64,000 nucleotides of DNA from an uncultured Bacteroidales bacterium (GTDB lineage Bacteria; Bacteroidota; Bacteroidia; Bacteroidales; Muribaculaceae): contig CACYQB010000001.1 of NCBI GenBank assembly GCA_902776435.1, positions 62,001 to 126,000 on the forward strand, in the 5' to 3' direction. Each line of letters starts with the position of its first letter. The first letter of the stretch is position 1. The notes under the pieces were generated by a model. That model was not told the DNA's origin, did not search any database, and saw only the letters and a list, made by a program, of their open reading frames with translations. Below, in pieces: positions 50,272-58,492 of the stretch. A program made the position numbers and the translations under genes.

Positions 50272-51705
50272 ATGTTTCCATACGCTAATGTGGTTTACAA
50301 CATCCTCTTGGTGTTGTATGTCCTCACTGTGTTGACGGTGATTGTCGTGGTTCTCAGTGAGAATCGCAACCCGGTGAAGTCGATGGCATGGGTGCTGGTG
50401 CTGGTGCTCTTGCCTGTCGTGGGATTGTTGATTTATCTGGTATTCGGGCGTAGTCTCAAGGGTGCGAAACTGTTTACCCGCTCCCATCGGCGGGAATTGT
50501 GGCGCATGACTGATTTCCCCGAGGCCATCAAACTCGAGGAAGGCCTGAATGACACTTCACGGCAACTCATTTCTCTGGCTAATAAATTGACTGAGCGCCA
50601 TCTGTTTGAGGATACGAGTATCAAAGTTTTCACCTCTGGTGAGGCAAAATTTGAGGCCCTGTTGCATGACATAGAGCAAGCGCGTGAGTATGTCCATGTG
50701 CAATATTTCATCCTCGAGAATGACTTGACGGGACGACGCCTGATTGAACTGTTGCAGCGCAAGGCGCGTGAAGGTGTTCAGGTGAGGGTGCTCTATGACT
50801 ACGTGGGATCTTTCTATATGCGGCCCAAGGTGCTCAAGCAGATGCGTGCAGCGGGCATCGATGTCCACCCGTTTATGGAATTGACGTTCACCCAGTTCTT
50901 TCTGCGTCTCAACTGGCGCAACCACCGCAAAATCGTCGTCATCGACGGCAGGGTGGGCTATGTGGGCGGCATGAACATTGCCGACCGCTATGTCTCCGGG
51001 ACCCAGAAGGAGCAGGCATGGCGCGACACCCACCTTCGTATCGAGGGCGAGGCAGTGGGGGCGATGCAGTATTCGTTTGCCATCGACTGGGGCTATACCA
51101 CCCGCGAGTTGCTCGATATGCCTCCCAAGCAATTTGAGCCCTCGCATGACAAGTCGCGCCATCTGGTGCAGATGGTCAGCAGCGGCCCGACAAGCCGTTG
51201 GAATAACATCTCGTATGTCTTCCTCAAGGCTGTGACACTGGCTAAACACTGTGTATATATCCAGACACCTTATTTCCTGCCCAGCGACCCGCTGCTCAAG
51301 GCCATCCAAAGTGCCGCACTTGCAGGCGTTGAAGTCAAGTTGATGATTCCACGACGGCCAGACTCACACATGTTGCGTCTTGCCACGGGATCATACATCA
51401 AGGAGTGCTTGCAGGCTGGCGTCAAGATCTACTTCTATGAACCCACCATGATGCATGCCAAGGTAGTCATCGTCGATGACGAGTTCGTTACCACGGGTTC
51501 GACAAATTTTGACTTCCGCAGTTTTGAGCACAACTTTGAGTTCAACGCGCTGATCTATAGCAAGGAATTTAACCGAGAGATGAAGGCCATCTTTGAGGAC
51601 GACATGACACGGTCCTCACGCGTGACTATCGGCAAGTGGAAGCAGCGTCCGCTGATTCAGAAGGCCCTTGAGTCGGTGGTGCGCCTCATTGCCCCCATCC
51701 TGTAA
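50272..51705 (+). CDS. cls: Cardiolipin synthase
   Basis: This membrane enzyme joins two phosphatidylglycerols into cardiolipin. Two N-terminal membrane segments (VVYNILLVLYVLTVLTVIVV and AWVLVLVLLPVVGLLIYL) precede two phospholipase-D domains. HKD motif 1 is NHRKIVVIDGRVGYVGGMN (His218) and motif 2 is MHAKVVIVDDEFVTTGSTN (His395), each with Lys and Asp in place. The 477-residue length fits. ATG 50272 is used; an in-frame GTG five codons upstream (50257) is an alternative. ispE follows after 10 bp and is probably co-transcribed. Confidence 0.93.
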   Translation: MFPYANVVYNILLVLYVLTVLTVIVVVLSENRNPVKSMAWVLVLVLLPVVGLLIYLVFGRSLKGAKLFTRSHRRELWRMTDFPEAIKLEEGLNDTSRQLISLANKLTERHLFEDTSIKVFTSGEAKFEALLHDIEQAREYVHVQYFILENDLTGRRLIELLQRKAREGVQVRVLYDYVGSFYMRPKVLKQMRAAGIDVHPFMELTFTQFFLRLNWRNHRKIVVIDGRVGYVGGMNIADRYVSGTQKEQAWRDTHLRIEGEAVGAMQYSFAIDWGYTTRELLDMPPKQFEPSHDKSRHLVQMVSSGPTSRWNNISYVFLKAVTLAKHCVYIQTPYFLPSDPLLKAIQSAALAGVEVKLMIPRRPDSHMLRLATGSYIKECLQAGVKIYFYEPTMMHAKVVIVDDEFVTTGSTNFDFRSFEHNFEFNALIYSKEFNREMKAIFEDDMTRSSRVTIGKWKQRPLIQKALESVVRLIAPIL

Positions 51706-51715
51706 AACCTATCAC

Positions 51716-52540
51716 ATGATCACTTTTCCGAACGCAAAAATCAATTTAGGTCTGAATATCGTGGAGCGTCGTCCTGACGGTTACCATAATATCGAGACCG
51801 TGTTTTATCCTGTGCCACTCACCGATGTGCTCGAGATTGTCCCTGCCGCCGATGGTGAGGAAAGTTCACTCACGTGCTACGGCAATTCTGTGGATTGTCC
51901 GCCCGAGAAAAACCTTGTCATGCGTGCCTACCGCATGATGCAGGAGCGCTACAACCTGCCGGCGGTGGCGATTCACCTCTACAAGCACATTCCTGACGGT
52001 GCCGGCTTGGGTGGCGGATCCAGTGACGCGGCCCATGCGCTGGTCATGCTCAACAAGATGTTTGAATTGGGGTTGACTGATGACGAGTTGGCGGCAATGG
52101 CGGTAACCCTGGGGGCTGACTGTGCTTTTTTTGTCTATAACCGCCCCATGATGGCGACAGGCATTGGTGATGTGTTGTCCCCCATTGATGTGAATCTCAA
52201 GGGCAAGACGTTGTTGCTGGTCAAGCCATCAGTCGGAGTGGATACACGTACGGCCTACAGCCGTGTGACCCCTCAAGCCCCGATGAACGATTTGGCCAAA
52301 ACGATAGCGCTCCCTGTCATCGCATGGGATGGCTTGCTGGTCAACGATTTTGAGGTGAGCGTGTTTGCTGCTCTGCCGCAGTTGTGGATTATCAAGGCTA
52401 AACTGATGGATGCTGGCGCACAATATGCTGCCATGTCGGGCTCTGGTTCTACCGTCTTCGGTATTTTTGATAATGACAAACTGGCAGGTGCCGCGGCTGA
52501 CACTTTTGCCGATTGCGCCACCTTTGTCTTGCAACTGTGA
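51716..52540 (+). CDS. ispE: 4-diphosphocytidyl-2-C-methyl-D-erythritol kinase
   Basis: IspE phosphorylates CDP-methylerythritol in the MEP isoprenoid pathway. The start FPNAKINLGLNIVERRPDGY is the typical N-terminus. The GHMP kinase ATP loop is IPDGAGLGGGSSDAAHALV, and MSGSGSTVFGIF is the third GHMP motif. The 274-residue length is standard. ATG 51716 is chosen because the open frame upstream overlaps the cls gene and does not match the family. Confidence 0.95.
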   Translation: MITFPNAKINLGLNIVERRPDGYHNIETVFYPVPLTDVLEIVPAADGEESSLTCYGNSVDCPPEKNLVMRAYRMMQERYNLPAVAIHLYKHIPDGAGLGGGSSDAAHALVMLNKMFELGLTDDELAAMAVTLGADCAFFVYNRPMMATGIGDVLSPIDVNLKGKTLLLVKPSVGVDTRTAYSRVTPQAPMNDLAKTIALPVIAWDGLLVNDFEVSVFAALPQLWIIKAKLMDAGAQYAAMSGSGSTVFGIFDNDKLAGAAADTFADCATFVLQL

Positions 52541-52607
52541 CAAGGGCGCCTTGGACTGGTTTTTGCAATAATCAGTAAGGTAAAACGATTTTTAACACAA
52601 CTACGAT

Positions 52608-53189
52608 ATGCCAAAAAAGAACAAACAAAATCAAAACGAACAAGCTAAGGCAGCGCAGCAGAAAGAGGCGCTGGAAAGCGAAGCCATGAACGAGGAGCAG
52701 CAGACCAAGCAAAAGGCTGAGGAGGAAGTTGATCCTGAAAAGAAAATTGCTGATCTTGAAGCTGCCGTCGAGCACGAGAAGAAAGAATACATGTTCTTGA
52801 TGTCCGACTTTGAGACTTTCCGTCGTCGCACCGTCAAGGAGAAGGCCGAACTTATTAAAAACGGCACCGAGAGTGCCATGCGTGACCTTCTGCCCGTGGT
52901 GGACGATTTGGAGCGAGCTCTGGATGCCATCAACAAGGGTGGTGACCTGGAAAGCCTCAAGGAGGGTGTCAACCTGATATACAATAAGTTTGTGAAGTAC
53001 CTTGAAAGTCAGCATGTGACCGCTATAGATTCGACGGGCAAGGATTTTGACACCGACCTGCATGAGGCCGTGACCATGTTCCCTGCTCCAGACCCCTCCA
53101 TGAAGGGAAAGGTCATCGACACGACCATCAAGGGTTACAAGATTAACGACAAGGTTCTGCGCCACGCTAAGGTGGTTGTCGGAAGCTGA
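52608..53189 (+). CDS. grpE: Nucleotide exchange factor GrpE
   Basis: GrpE is the nucleotide-exchange partner of DnaK in the heat-shock response. This 193-residue protein has a highly charged, Gln/Lys/Glu-rich N-terminal tail and a coiled coil (about 40-100), then the dimer core with FMLMSD-type MFLMSDFETFRRRT, RDLLPVVDDLERAL and the wing domain with LHEAVTMFPAPDP. It lies 60 bp upstream of dnaJ, the usual grpE-dnaJ pairing. No dnaK is in the window. Confidence 0.95.
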   Translation: MPKKNKQNQNEQAKAAQQKEALESEAMNEEQQTKQKAEEEVDPEKKIADLEAAVEHEKKEYMFLMSDFETFRRRTVKEKAELIKNGTESAMRDLLPVVDDLERALDAINKGGDLESLKEGVNLIYNKFVKYLESQHVTAIDSTGKDFDTDLHEAVTMFPAPDPSMKGKVIDTTIKGYKINDKVLRHAKVVVGS

Positions 53190-53249
53190 ATACGCGCAGC
53201 GCATTGCGCTGATAGAATTGTGAATAGAGAATAAAGAGAAAACAATAAA

Positions 53250-54428
53250 ATGGCTCAGAAGAGAGATTACTATGAGGTACTAGGAGTGGACAAGAATGCC
53301 ACTGCCGACGACTTGAAGAAGGCTTACCGCAAGTTGGCCATCCAGTACCACCCCGATAAACAACAAGGCAAGAGCGATGCCGAGAAAAAGGCAGCCGAGG
53401 AGAAATTCAAGGAGGCAGCCGAGGCCTATAATGTGCTAAGCGACCCGGATAAGCGTGCTCGCTATGACCAGTTTGGTTTTGTTGGCGAGCAGATGGGTGG
53501 CGGCGGCTTCAGCGGCGGCATGTCCATGGACGATATCCTGCGTCAGTTTGGTGACTTGTTCGGTGGCTTTGGCGGTTTTGGTGGTTTCGGTGATTTCTTT
53601 GGCGGCGGTGGCGGCGGTGGACAGTCACAGCGCGTCAAGCGAGGTACAGACCTGCGTGTCCGTGTCAAGATGACGCTCAACGAGATTGCCAAGGGGACCG
53701 AGAAGAAACTGCGCATCCCGCGCATGAAGTCTTGTGACCACTGTCATGGCACGGGTGCCAAGGACGGTACAGCCCTTGAGACTTGCCCCACTTGCCACGG
53801 CAGCGGTGTTGAGGTGCGCATGCAACGCACTATGTTCGGCACCATGCAGTCCCAAAGCGTCTGCCACACCTGCGGCGGCAGCGGTAAGCGCATCAAGGAG
53901 ACCTGTCCGCATTGTAGCGGCAAGGGACTTGTCCGCAAGGAGGAAGTGGTCAGCATCAACATCCCAGCCGGTGTGTCCGACGGCATGACCCTGCGCATGG
54001 GGCGTCAGGGTAACGATGCCCCTGGTGGCGGCGTTCCCGGAGACCTGCTCGTTGTGATTGAGGAAGTGCGCGATGCCCAACTCACCCGTGACGGCAACGA
54101 CTTGATTTACAACCTGATGCTCGATATTCCCACGGCTGTGTTAGGTGGCAAGGTGGAAGTGCCCACCGTGGACGGTAAGGCGCGTGTTACCATCAAGCCT
54201 GGCACTCAGCCTGGCAGCATCCTGCGCCTGCGTGGCAAGGGTTTGCCTTCACCTGAGCGTTACGGTTCGGGCGACCTGCTCGTCAATGTCATGGTTTACA
54301 TGCCCGAGAAACTCAACGAGAAGGAGAAAGAGGCCTTCACGATGCTCCAGAACCAAGGAGAGCATGTCAAGCCCAACGACAGTGACAAGAGCCGCATCTT
54401 CTCCCGTTTGCGCCACATCTTCGATTAA
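53250..54428 (+). CDS. dnaJ: Chaperone protein DnaJ
   Basis: DnaJ delivers unfolded clients to DnaK and stimulates its ATPase. The J domain has the HPD triad at 34-36. A Gly/Phe-rich region (about 78-127) follows, then four zinc motifs: [24 protein letters not shown] and CPHCSGKG, then the C-terminal substrate-binding domains ([29 protein letters not shown]). The 392-residue length is complete. It follows grpE and is followed after 39 bp by an RluA-family gene. Confidence 0.97.
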   Translation: MAQKRDYYEVLGVDKNATADDLKKAYRKLAIQYHPDKQQGKSDAEKKAAEEKFKEAAEAYNVLSDPDKRARYDQFGFVGEQMGGGGFSGGMSMDDILRQFGDLFGGFGGFGGFGDFFGGGGGGGQSQRVKRGTDLRVRVKMTLNEIAKGTEKKLRIPRMKSCDHCHGTGAKDGTALETCPTCHGSGVEVRMQRTMFGTMQSQSVCHTCGGSGKRIKETCPHCSGKGLVRKEEVVSINIPAGVSDGMTLRMGRQGNDAPGGGVPGDLLVVIEEVRDAQLTRDGNDLIYNLMLDIPTAVLGGKVEVPTVDGKARVTIKPGTQPGSILRLRGKGLPSPERYGSGDLLVNVMVYMPEKLNEKEKEAFTMLQNQGEHVKPNDSDKSRIFSRLRHIFD

Positions 54429-54467
54429 TAGATAGAAACATTCATCACTTCTAACTCCTAACTCCAA

Positions 54468-55382
54468 ATGTCCCGACGCCACGACCACCGTGTACCCCGC
54501 AACGACGATAAGGCTGTCGTTCGTGAGGTGAAACAGCCTGCCACATTGCTTGACTTTGTCATGCAGGCGCTTGACGGCATCAGCCGCAACAAGGCCAAAT
54601 CCATCTTAGCTCACGGCGGTGTCACCGTCGATGACCGTGTGCAATCCCATGTAGATTTCCCTCTCGACCCCGGTAGCGTGGTCAAGATCCGTCGTCATGC
54701 CCGCCCATCATCGGCAGTCAACCCTCACTATCGCATTGTCTATGAGGACCGCTGGGTTGTGGTGGTGGACAAGCAGCAAGGTGTCTTGTCGATGCCTGTC
54801 GGAGCAGGTAGCCTCAACATGAAGAGTCTGCTGGACCGCCATTTTGCTGAGACGCGCCAGCGTTGCACGGCCCACGTGGTTCATCGTCTGGATGCCCGCA
54901 CATCGGGACTCATGGTTTATGCCAAGAGCGTTGAAGTGCAGCAGCAGATGACCGCAGACTGGCATCAGACAGTCATTGACCGCCGTTATGTCGCTGTGGT
55001 CGATGGTATTATGGAAGAACCGACGGGAAAGGTCGAGAGTTGGCTGCATGATACGGACCGCATGGTCGTTGTGAGCAGTCCTGTCGATGACGGCGGCAAG
55101 TGGGCCGCTACTGAATGGGAAGTCGTTGAAACAGGCCCTGCACGCTCATTGCTGTTCCTGCACCTGTTGACGGGGCGCAAGAACCAGATCCGCGTCCACA
55201 TGGCCGATTTGGGACATCCGGTGGTGGGCGACGGTAAGTATGGTCACCAGGATGATCCAGGCAAGCGCATGTGTCTGCATGCCTTCCGCTTGGCATTCAA
55301 CCACCCCGTGACGGGAGAGCCGCTTTACTTCGAGACACCCATCCCCTATTACTTCGGTACCGCCCTTCACGCGAAGCCCTAA
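54468..55382 (+). CDS. RluA-family pseudouridine synthase with S4 domain
   Basis: This 304-residue protein has an S4 RNA-binding domain (about 25-82; FVMQALDGISRNKAKSIL, GGVTVDDRV) and a catalytic RluA domain. HRLDARTSGLMVYAK holds catalytic Asp142. The C-terminal half shows LLTGRKNQIRVHMADLGHP, VGDGKYG and the conserved LHAFRLAFNHPVTG. It probably modifies 23S rRNA, as RluC/RluD do, but the target is not assigned. A 20-bp low-complexity CTAACTCC-type stretch precedes its ATG. The structured repeat copy B lies in its 3' flank. Confidence 0.9.
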   Translation: MSRRHDHRVPRNDDKAVVREVKQPATLLDFVMQALDGISRNKAKSILAHGGVTVDDRVQSHVDFPLDPGSVVKIRRHARPSSAVNPHYRIVYEDRWVVVVDKQQGVLSMPVGAGSLNMKSLLDRHFAETRQRCTAHVVHRLDARTSGLMVYAKSVEVQQQMTADWHQTVIDRRYVAVVDGIMEEPTGKVESWLHDTDRMVVVSSPVDDGGKWAATEWEVVETGPARSLLFLHLLTGRKNQIRVHMADLGHPVVGDGKYGHQDDPGKRMCLHAFRLAFNHPVTGEPLYFETPIPYYFGTALHAKP

Positions 55383-55404
55383 TCTGGCGTGCACTTAATG
55401 ATAT

Positions 55405-55611
55405 TCAGTGCGTTAGCAACTCCCCCTCTAAGATTAGAGAGAAGCTCCTCCCCCGCCTGGGGGGAGGTGCCACGAAGTGCCGGAGGAGGGGGAGAGGGCC
55501 GAGGCGTTGATACAGTGACGATGCTAGTTTTCGGCGGTATCGACGCCCCCCAGCCCCCTCTTATCCAAGAGGGGGAGCTGAGTATCAGTAGTTTAATTGA
55601 ATCGAACTCAC
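55405..55611 (+). repeat. Structured dispersed repeat, copy B
   Basis: This 207-bp element matches copy A at 29479-29688, from TCAGTGCGTTAG to TCGAACTCAC. The stems CTCCCCC/GGGGGGAG and CCCCCTCTT/AAGAGGGGG are intact. In the central stem, GGCGTTGATAC pairs with GTATCGACGCC, where copy A has GATGC with GCATC: a G-C pair replaced by an A-T pair. The outer ACTCCCCCTCT and final AGAGGGGGAG are also complementary. Confidence 0.85.
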
Positions 55612-55640
55612 GTTAATCTGTTGGGATAGAAAAATAAATT

Positions 55641-55671
55641 CAGGCCGACTGACATTGTGTCAATCGGCCTG
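55641..55671. terminator. Bidirectional terminator between convergent genes
   Basis: CAGGCCGACTGACA (55641-55654) pairs with TGTCAATCGGCCTG (55658-55671) in 13 of 14 positions around a 3-nt loop. T-rich flanks on both sides fit either transcript. Confidence 0.7.
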
Positions 55672-55700
55672 GATTGTTTCATGCCCAGCGGGGTGGCCGG

Positions 55701-57392
55701 CTAGAATGGCGGTGCCGCGGGAGGCAAGGGGAGGCTGCCGGGGGTATCGTCGGCACTGTCCTTAGGCTCAGTCTCCTCGCCGCGAAGTTGGCGCAGTTTC
55801 CTGATATAGGCCAACTCGTTGATGGCATAATCGGCGTTTTCCTCCTCATTCAGCATCTGGGTGAAGATTTTCTCGGCCTTGTCGAGCTGGTTGAAGTCGA
55901 TGTAGGCATAGCCCCGGCGACGTCTCAGGAAGTTCACGAAGTCCCTGATGTTGTCGGGCAATTCGTCCTCCTCGCTGAAGTTGCGCTTCACCTCGTCCAT
56001 CACCCCCTCGGTGTAAGAGAACAGGCGCAGGTCCTTGCTGTTGGCCATAGAATTGACTAACTCCATAGTGTGCCTGATGTTGCCGTCACTGGCCATCAGG
56101 TCAAGGTAATAGAACGCCTGCTTGGGCTGACCTAACTCGTTGTAGCAGAAGCCCAGCTTATAGGCCGTTTCCATGAAGAGATGTTTGCCCTCAGAGCCCA
56201 TCTCAAAGAAGTCGCAGCGGTAGCTGTTGAACACGTTCTCCAGATACAGTATCGCCTCATAGTATCGTCCGCTGTTGAACATCTGCTGGCCCCAATACAT
56301 ATTGTAGGCCACGTCGGCGACCCTGACTTGACCCAGCAGCAGCTGGTCTTCGGTCAGGCTGTCTTTCTCGCCGTTGCGCGCCTTGAGTTGGGCATCAGAC
56401 CACATGTAGTCAAATTCCTGCTGGCGCTGTTTGTCGTCGCTGCGGTCCAGGGCGATGAGCATGCTCACGCTGTGTGGCTGGCGATCCTCATTGCTCATGG
56501 AGTTCATGCGGCTGGCGTTGCGGGGCACGTGGGTCACGGTCACGCGGGTATAGATGCTGTGGTCATCCTCGCCCTCGGCGGTAAGCATGATGGTGGTCAT
56601 GCGCGGTTGCTCATCATCACCCTGCTTGTAATGCAGATCGATGACGGCATAATCGCGCGTGAGCCTGGCCTGCTGGCCGTCGCCCTCGACCAGGGCGCGA
56701 CGCAGGTCATAGTTGCGGATGTCCTCCGCATTATCGATGCGTTGCTGGCCGCCCACCGTGTTTACTGTCATGAACAGCAACAGGGAGTGGGGCAGGGGAG
56801 AGATGGTCTCCAGCATCTGCCACAGGGGTAAGGTCCCGGTGCCGGCGGCAATGCTCGCGGCACTGCTGTCAAGCTGGTGTTTCATCTCCAGACGGCGCAG
56901 CAGGAACATCTCACGCTGGTGTTTGTAGAGTTCGCTCTCCAGGTCAAAGCTGTCGCTGTCCTTGGCGATGGCGACGGCCTCGTCAAAGTCGCGGTACCAT
57001 TCCCGCTGGAAGTGGAAAGCCGCCTTGAGTTCGTAAGCAATCTCCTCAGGATCGACACGATTGTTGAATAGGGACAGGTGCACGTTTACCTCATTCTGCT
57101 CTTGGTCAATCGAATAGGTGAACTTGAACAGGATGTTGCTGTTATTGCGGTCATTGCACTTGGAACGCACCAGATGTAGCTGGCTGATGGGAGCACTGGC
57201 CATGCAGGGGTAAGTGATTTCCACGCAGTCATCCTGCTTGCGGATCGATGCGATGAAACGCGCTGCTTGGAACTCAAATGGGATGGTCTTTACTGAATCT
57301 TCCTCCTCGACAGTATAGGTACAGTTATTCGCTTTGAGAAACTTCTCAAAGTTAGCAAGGGCTGATTCTTTCTTTTTTCTACGGGTAAGCAT
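55701..57392 (-). CDS. Tetratricopeptide-like protein, function unknown
   Basis: This 563-residue protein has no signal peptide and is probably cytoplasmic. Residues 1-120 (ANFEKFLKANNCTYTVEE, FEFQAARFIASIRKQDDCV) look like a YbjN-type alpha/beta domain, a tentative match. The C-terminal part (about 370-530) has TPR-like helices (WGQQMFNSGRYYEAILYLE, KLGFCYNELGQPKQAFYYL, YIDFNQLDKAEKIFTQML). The last 30 residues are acidic, then proline-rich (PGSLPLPPAAPPF). The ATG at 57392 is used; a TTG 18 codons upstream is in frame. It lies 62 bp after the solute-binding-domain gene. A protein-interaction scaffold is the most one can infer. Confidence 0.7.
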   Translation of the reverse strand: MLTRRKKKESALANFEKFLKANNCTYTVEEEDSVKTIPFEFQAARFIASIRKQDDCVEITYPCMASAPISQLHLVRSKCNDRNNSNILFKFTYSIDQEQNEVNVHLSLFNNRVDPEEIAYELKAAFHFQREWYRDFDEAVAIAKDSDSFDLESELYKHQREMFLLRRLEMKHQLDSSAASIAAGTGTLPLWQMLETISPLPHSLLLFMTVNTVGGQQRIDNAEDIRNYDLRRALVEGDGQQARLTRDYAVIDLHYKQGDDEQPRMTTIMLTAEGEDDHSIYTRVTVTHVPRNASRMNSMSNEDRQPHSVSMLIALDRSDDKQRQQEFDYMWSDAQLKARNGEKDSLTEDQLLLGQVRVADVAYNMYWGQQMFNSGRYYEAILYLENVFNSYRCDFFEMGSEGKHLFMETAYKLGFCYNELGQPKQAFYYLDLMASDGNIRHTMELVNSMANSKDLRLFSYTEGVMDEVKRNFSEEDELPDNIRDFVNFLRRRRGYAYIDFNQLDKAEKIFTQMLNEEENADYAINELAYIRKLRQLRGEETEPKDSADDTPGSLPLPPAAPPF

Positions 57393-57454
57393 ACGCTGTG
57401 TCGAACTGTTAATTTGTTTGTGTGAATTGGGTAAAATGTATGGCAATACTGCAA

Positions 57455-58297
57455 TTATCGTGCCAATGTGGGGAATGTGCCACCAAAGTAACGCCGTTGC
57501 AAATCAAAATACACGGCGGTGTCGCGTTTCACCTGGTTGTGCCACAGGTTGAGACTATCACATAGGCTCTGGCGCCCTTTGGCCACCATCCACGACTGAA
57601 ATTGTGACAGGCTGATAGCGACCGAGCGGTTCAGGTTGGGCAATCGTGATGCCATCGCACGGGCAATGGAGCGGTTGACGACAGCATAGCGTATCTCACC
57701 TGCCGACACCATCATCATCAGTTGTTCGGGCCCATAGAGTTCATCCACGTGGACATAGATAGTGTCACCGATTTCGCGGCTCAGGCTCGCGATGCGCTCC
57801 ACCATGGGCGAGCCTTTCACTACCCACACGGTGTCGCCTGCCAGGTCCAGTTGTGAGTGGATGGCACCGCTGCCGCGGCGCTGGACGAGTACCTGCTGGT
57901 CGATGTAGATGGGGTCGGTGAAGTCAAACCGTGCTGTGTCGCCTGCTGTCATGGGGAACTGGGCTACTACCACGTCATAGCGCCCTTCTTCGAGCCCTGT
58001 AAGGGCTTTCTCGAGGGTAACCACGGGGTGGAACTTCATGGGGCAACCCGCACTGTCGGCCATCAGGCGCAGCAGGTCATAGTTGTAGCCGCCCAGGGTG
58101 TCATCATAGGTGTAATAGGTCACAGGCGAGTACTCGATGGCGATGTCGAGGGTGTCTCCGCCACTGGGTCGCCCGTCCGACAATTCCTTAGGTCGGTCAC
58201 ACAGGCTCAATGCGACCATACATGCCACTACCACTGCCAGTAGCACCATGTATAATATCATCTGTCCCCGCTTGGCGGGCTGTTGCTGTCTCATCAT
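57455..58297 (-). CDS. Membrane-anchored solute-binding-domain (SBP_bac_3) protein
   Basis: This 280-residue protein starts with a basic stretch and one hydrophobic segment (MILYMVLLAVVVACMVALSL), possibly a lipoprotein signal (Cys33). The rest matches the family-3 extracellular solute-binding fold: YNYDLLRLMADSAG, LTGLEEGRYDVVVAQFPMT, ARFDFTDPIYIDQQVLVQR, and the YDVVVA phrase. No ABC permease or ATPase gene is nearby, so it is more like an orphan binding domain or the N-terminal half of an MltF-type protein lacking the lytic transglycosylase domain. A good promoter lies just upstream. Ligand unknown. Confidence 0.78.
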   Translation of the reverse strand: MMRQQQPAKRGQMILYMVLLAVVVACMVALSLCDRPKELSDGRPSGGDTLDIAIEYSPVTYYTYDDTLGGYNYDLLRLMADSAGCPMKFHPVVTLEKALTGLEEGRYDVVVAQFPMTAGDTARFDFTDPIYIDQQVLVQRRGSGAIHSQLDLAGDTVWVVKGSPMVERIASLSREIGDTIYVHVDELYGPEQLMMMVSAGEIRYAVVNRSIARAMASRLPNLNRSVAISLSQFQSWMVAKGRQSLCDSLNLWHNQVKRDTAVYFDLQRRYFGGTFPTLAR

Positions 58298-58326
58298 TGC
58301 TATCTCGTTTTTTCCCCATGGGAGTG

Positions 58327-58358
58327 CAAAGGTACTACTTTATGCTGATTTATACAAT
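58327..58358 (-). promoter_or_regulatory. Promoter of the solute-binding-domain gene
   Basis: On the minus strand ATTG (58358-58355), 20 bp, then TACCTTTG (58334-58327) match the consensus. The expected start is near 58320, with a leader of about 23 nt. Confidence 0.6.
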
Positions 58359-58359
58359 A

Positions 58360-58386
58360 CCGCCAGCTCCCTAAAGGAGCCGGCGG
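58360..58386. terminator. Terminator hairpin between aminotransferase and solute-binding gene
   Basis: CCGCCAGCTCC (58360-58370) pairs with GGAGCCGGCGG (58376-58386) in 10 of 11 positions around a 5-nt loop. On the plus side a T-run follows; on the minus strand it lies between the aminotransferase stop and the next promoter, so it could end the aminotransferase transcript. Confidence 0.5.
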
Positions 58387-58436
58387 CATTATTTTTTATG
58401 GAGGATTAGTTTAGTGTTTTTCAGCCGTGAGAACCT

Positions 58437-58483
58437 CTCACTAATCGCATCTCACTAATCTCTAATCACTAATCACTAATCAC
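58437..58483. repeat. Tandem CACTAATCA word repeats
   Basis: The spacer downstream of the aminotransferase gene consists of repeated CTCACTAATC and CTAATCA units. On the minus strand they read as TGATTAGTGATTAG, rich in stop triplets. It is the same kind of low-complexity intergenic repeat as at 13642, 14733, 22108 and 59815. Confidence 0.6.
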
Positions 58484-58492
58484 GAAGTTAAA

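Larger units (their letters stand above)
55383..55700. other. 318-bp convergent intergenic region with repeat and terminator
   Basis: The gap between the convergent RluA gene and the TPR-like gene holds copy B of the structured repeat (55405-55611) and a bidirectional terminator (55641-55671). No gene is supported; short frames across the repeat are spurious. Confidence 0.7.

Noticed and set aside
55389-55616. 75-codon frame across repeat copy B
   Set aside because: The equivalent frame is not conserved as a protein in copy A.
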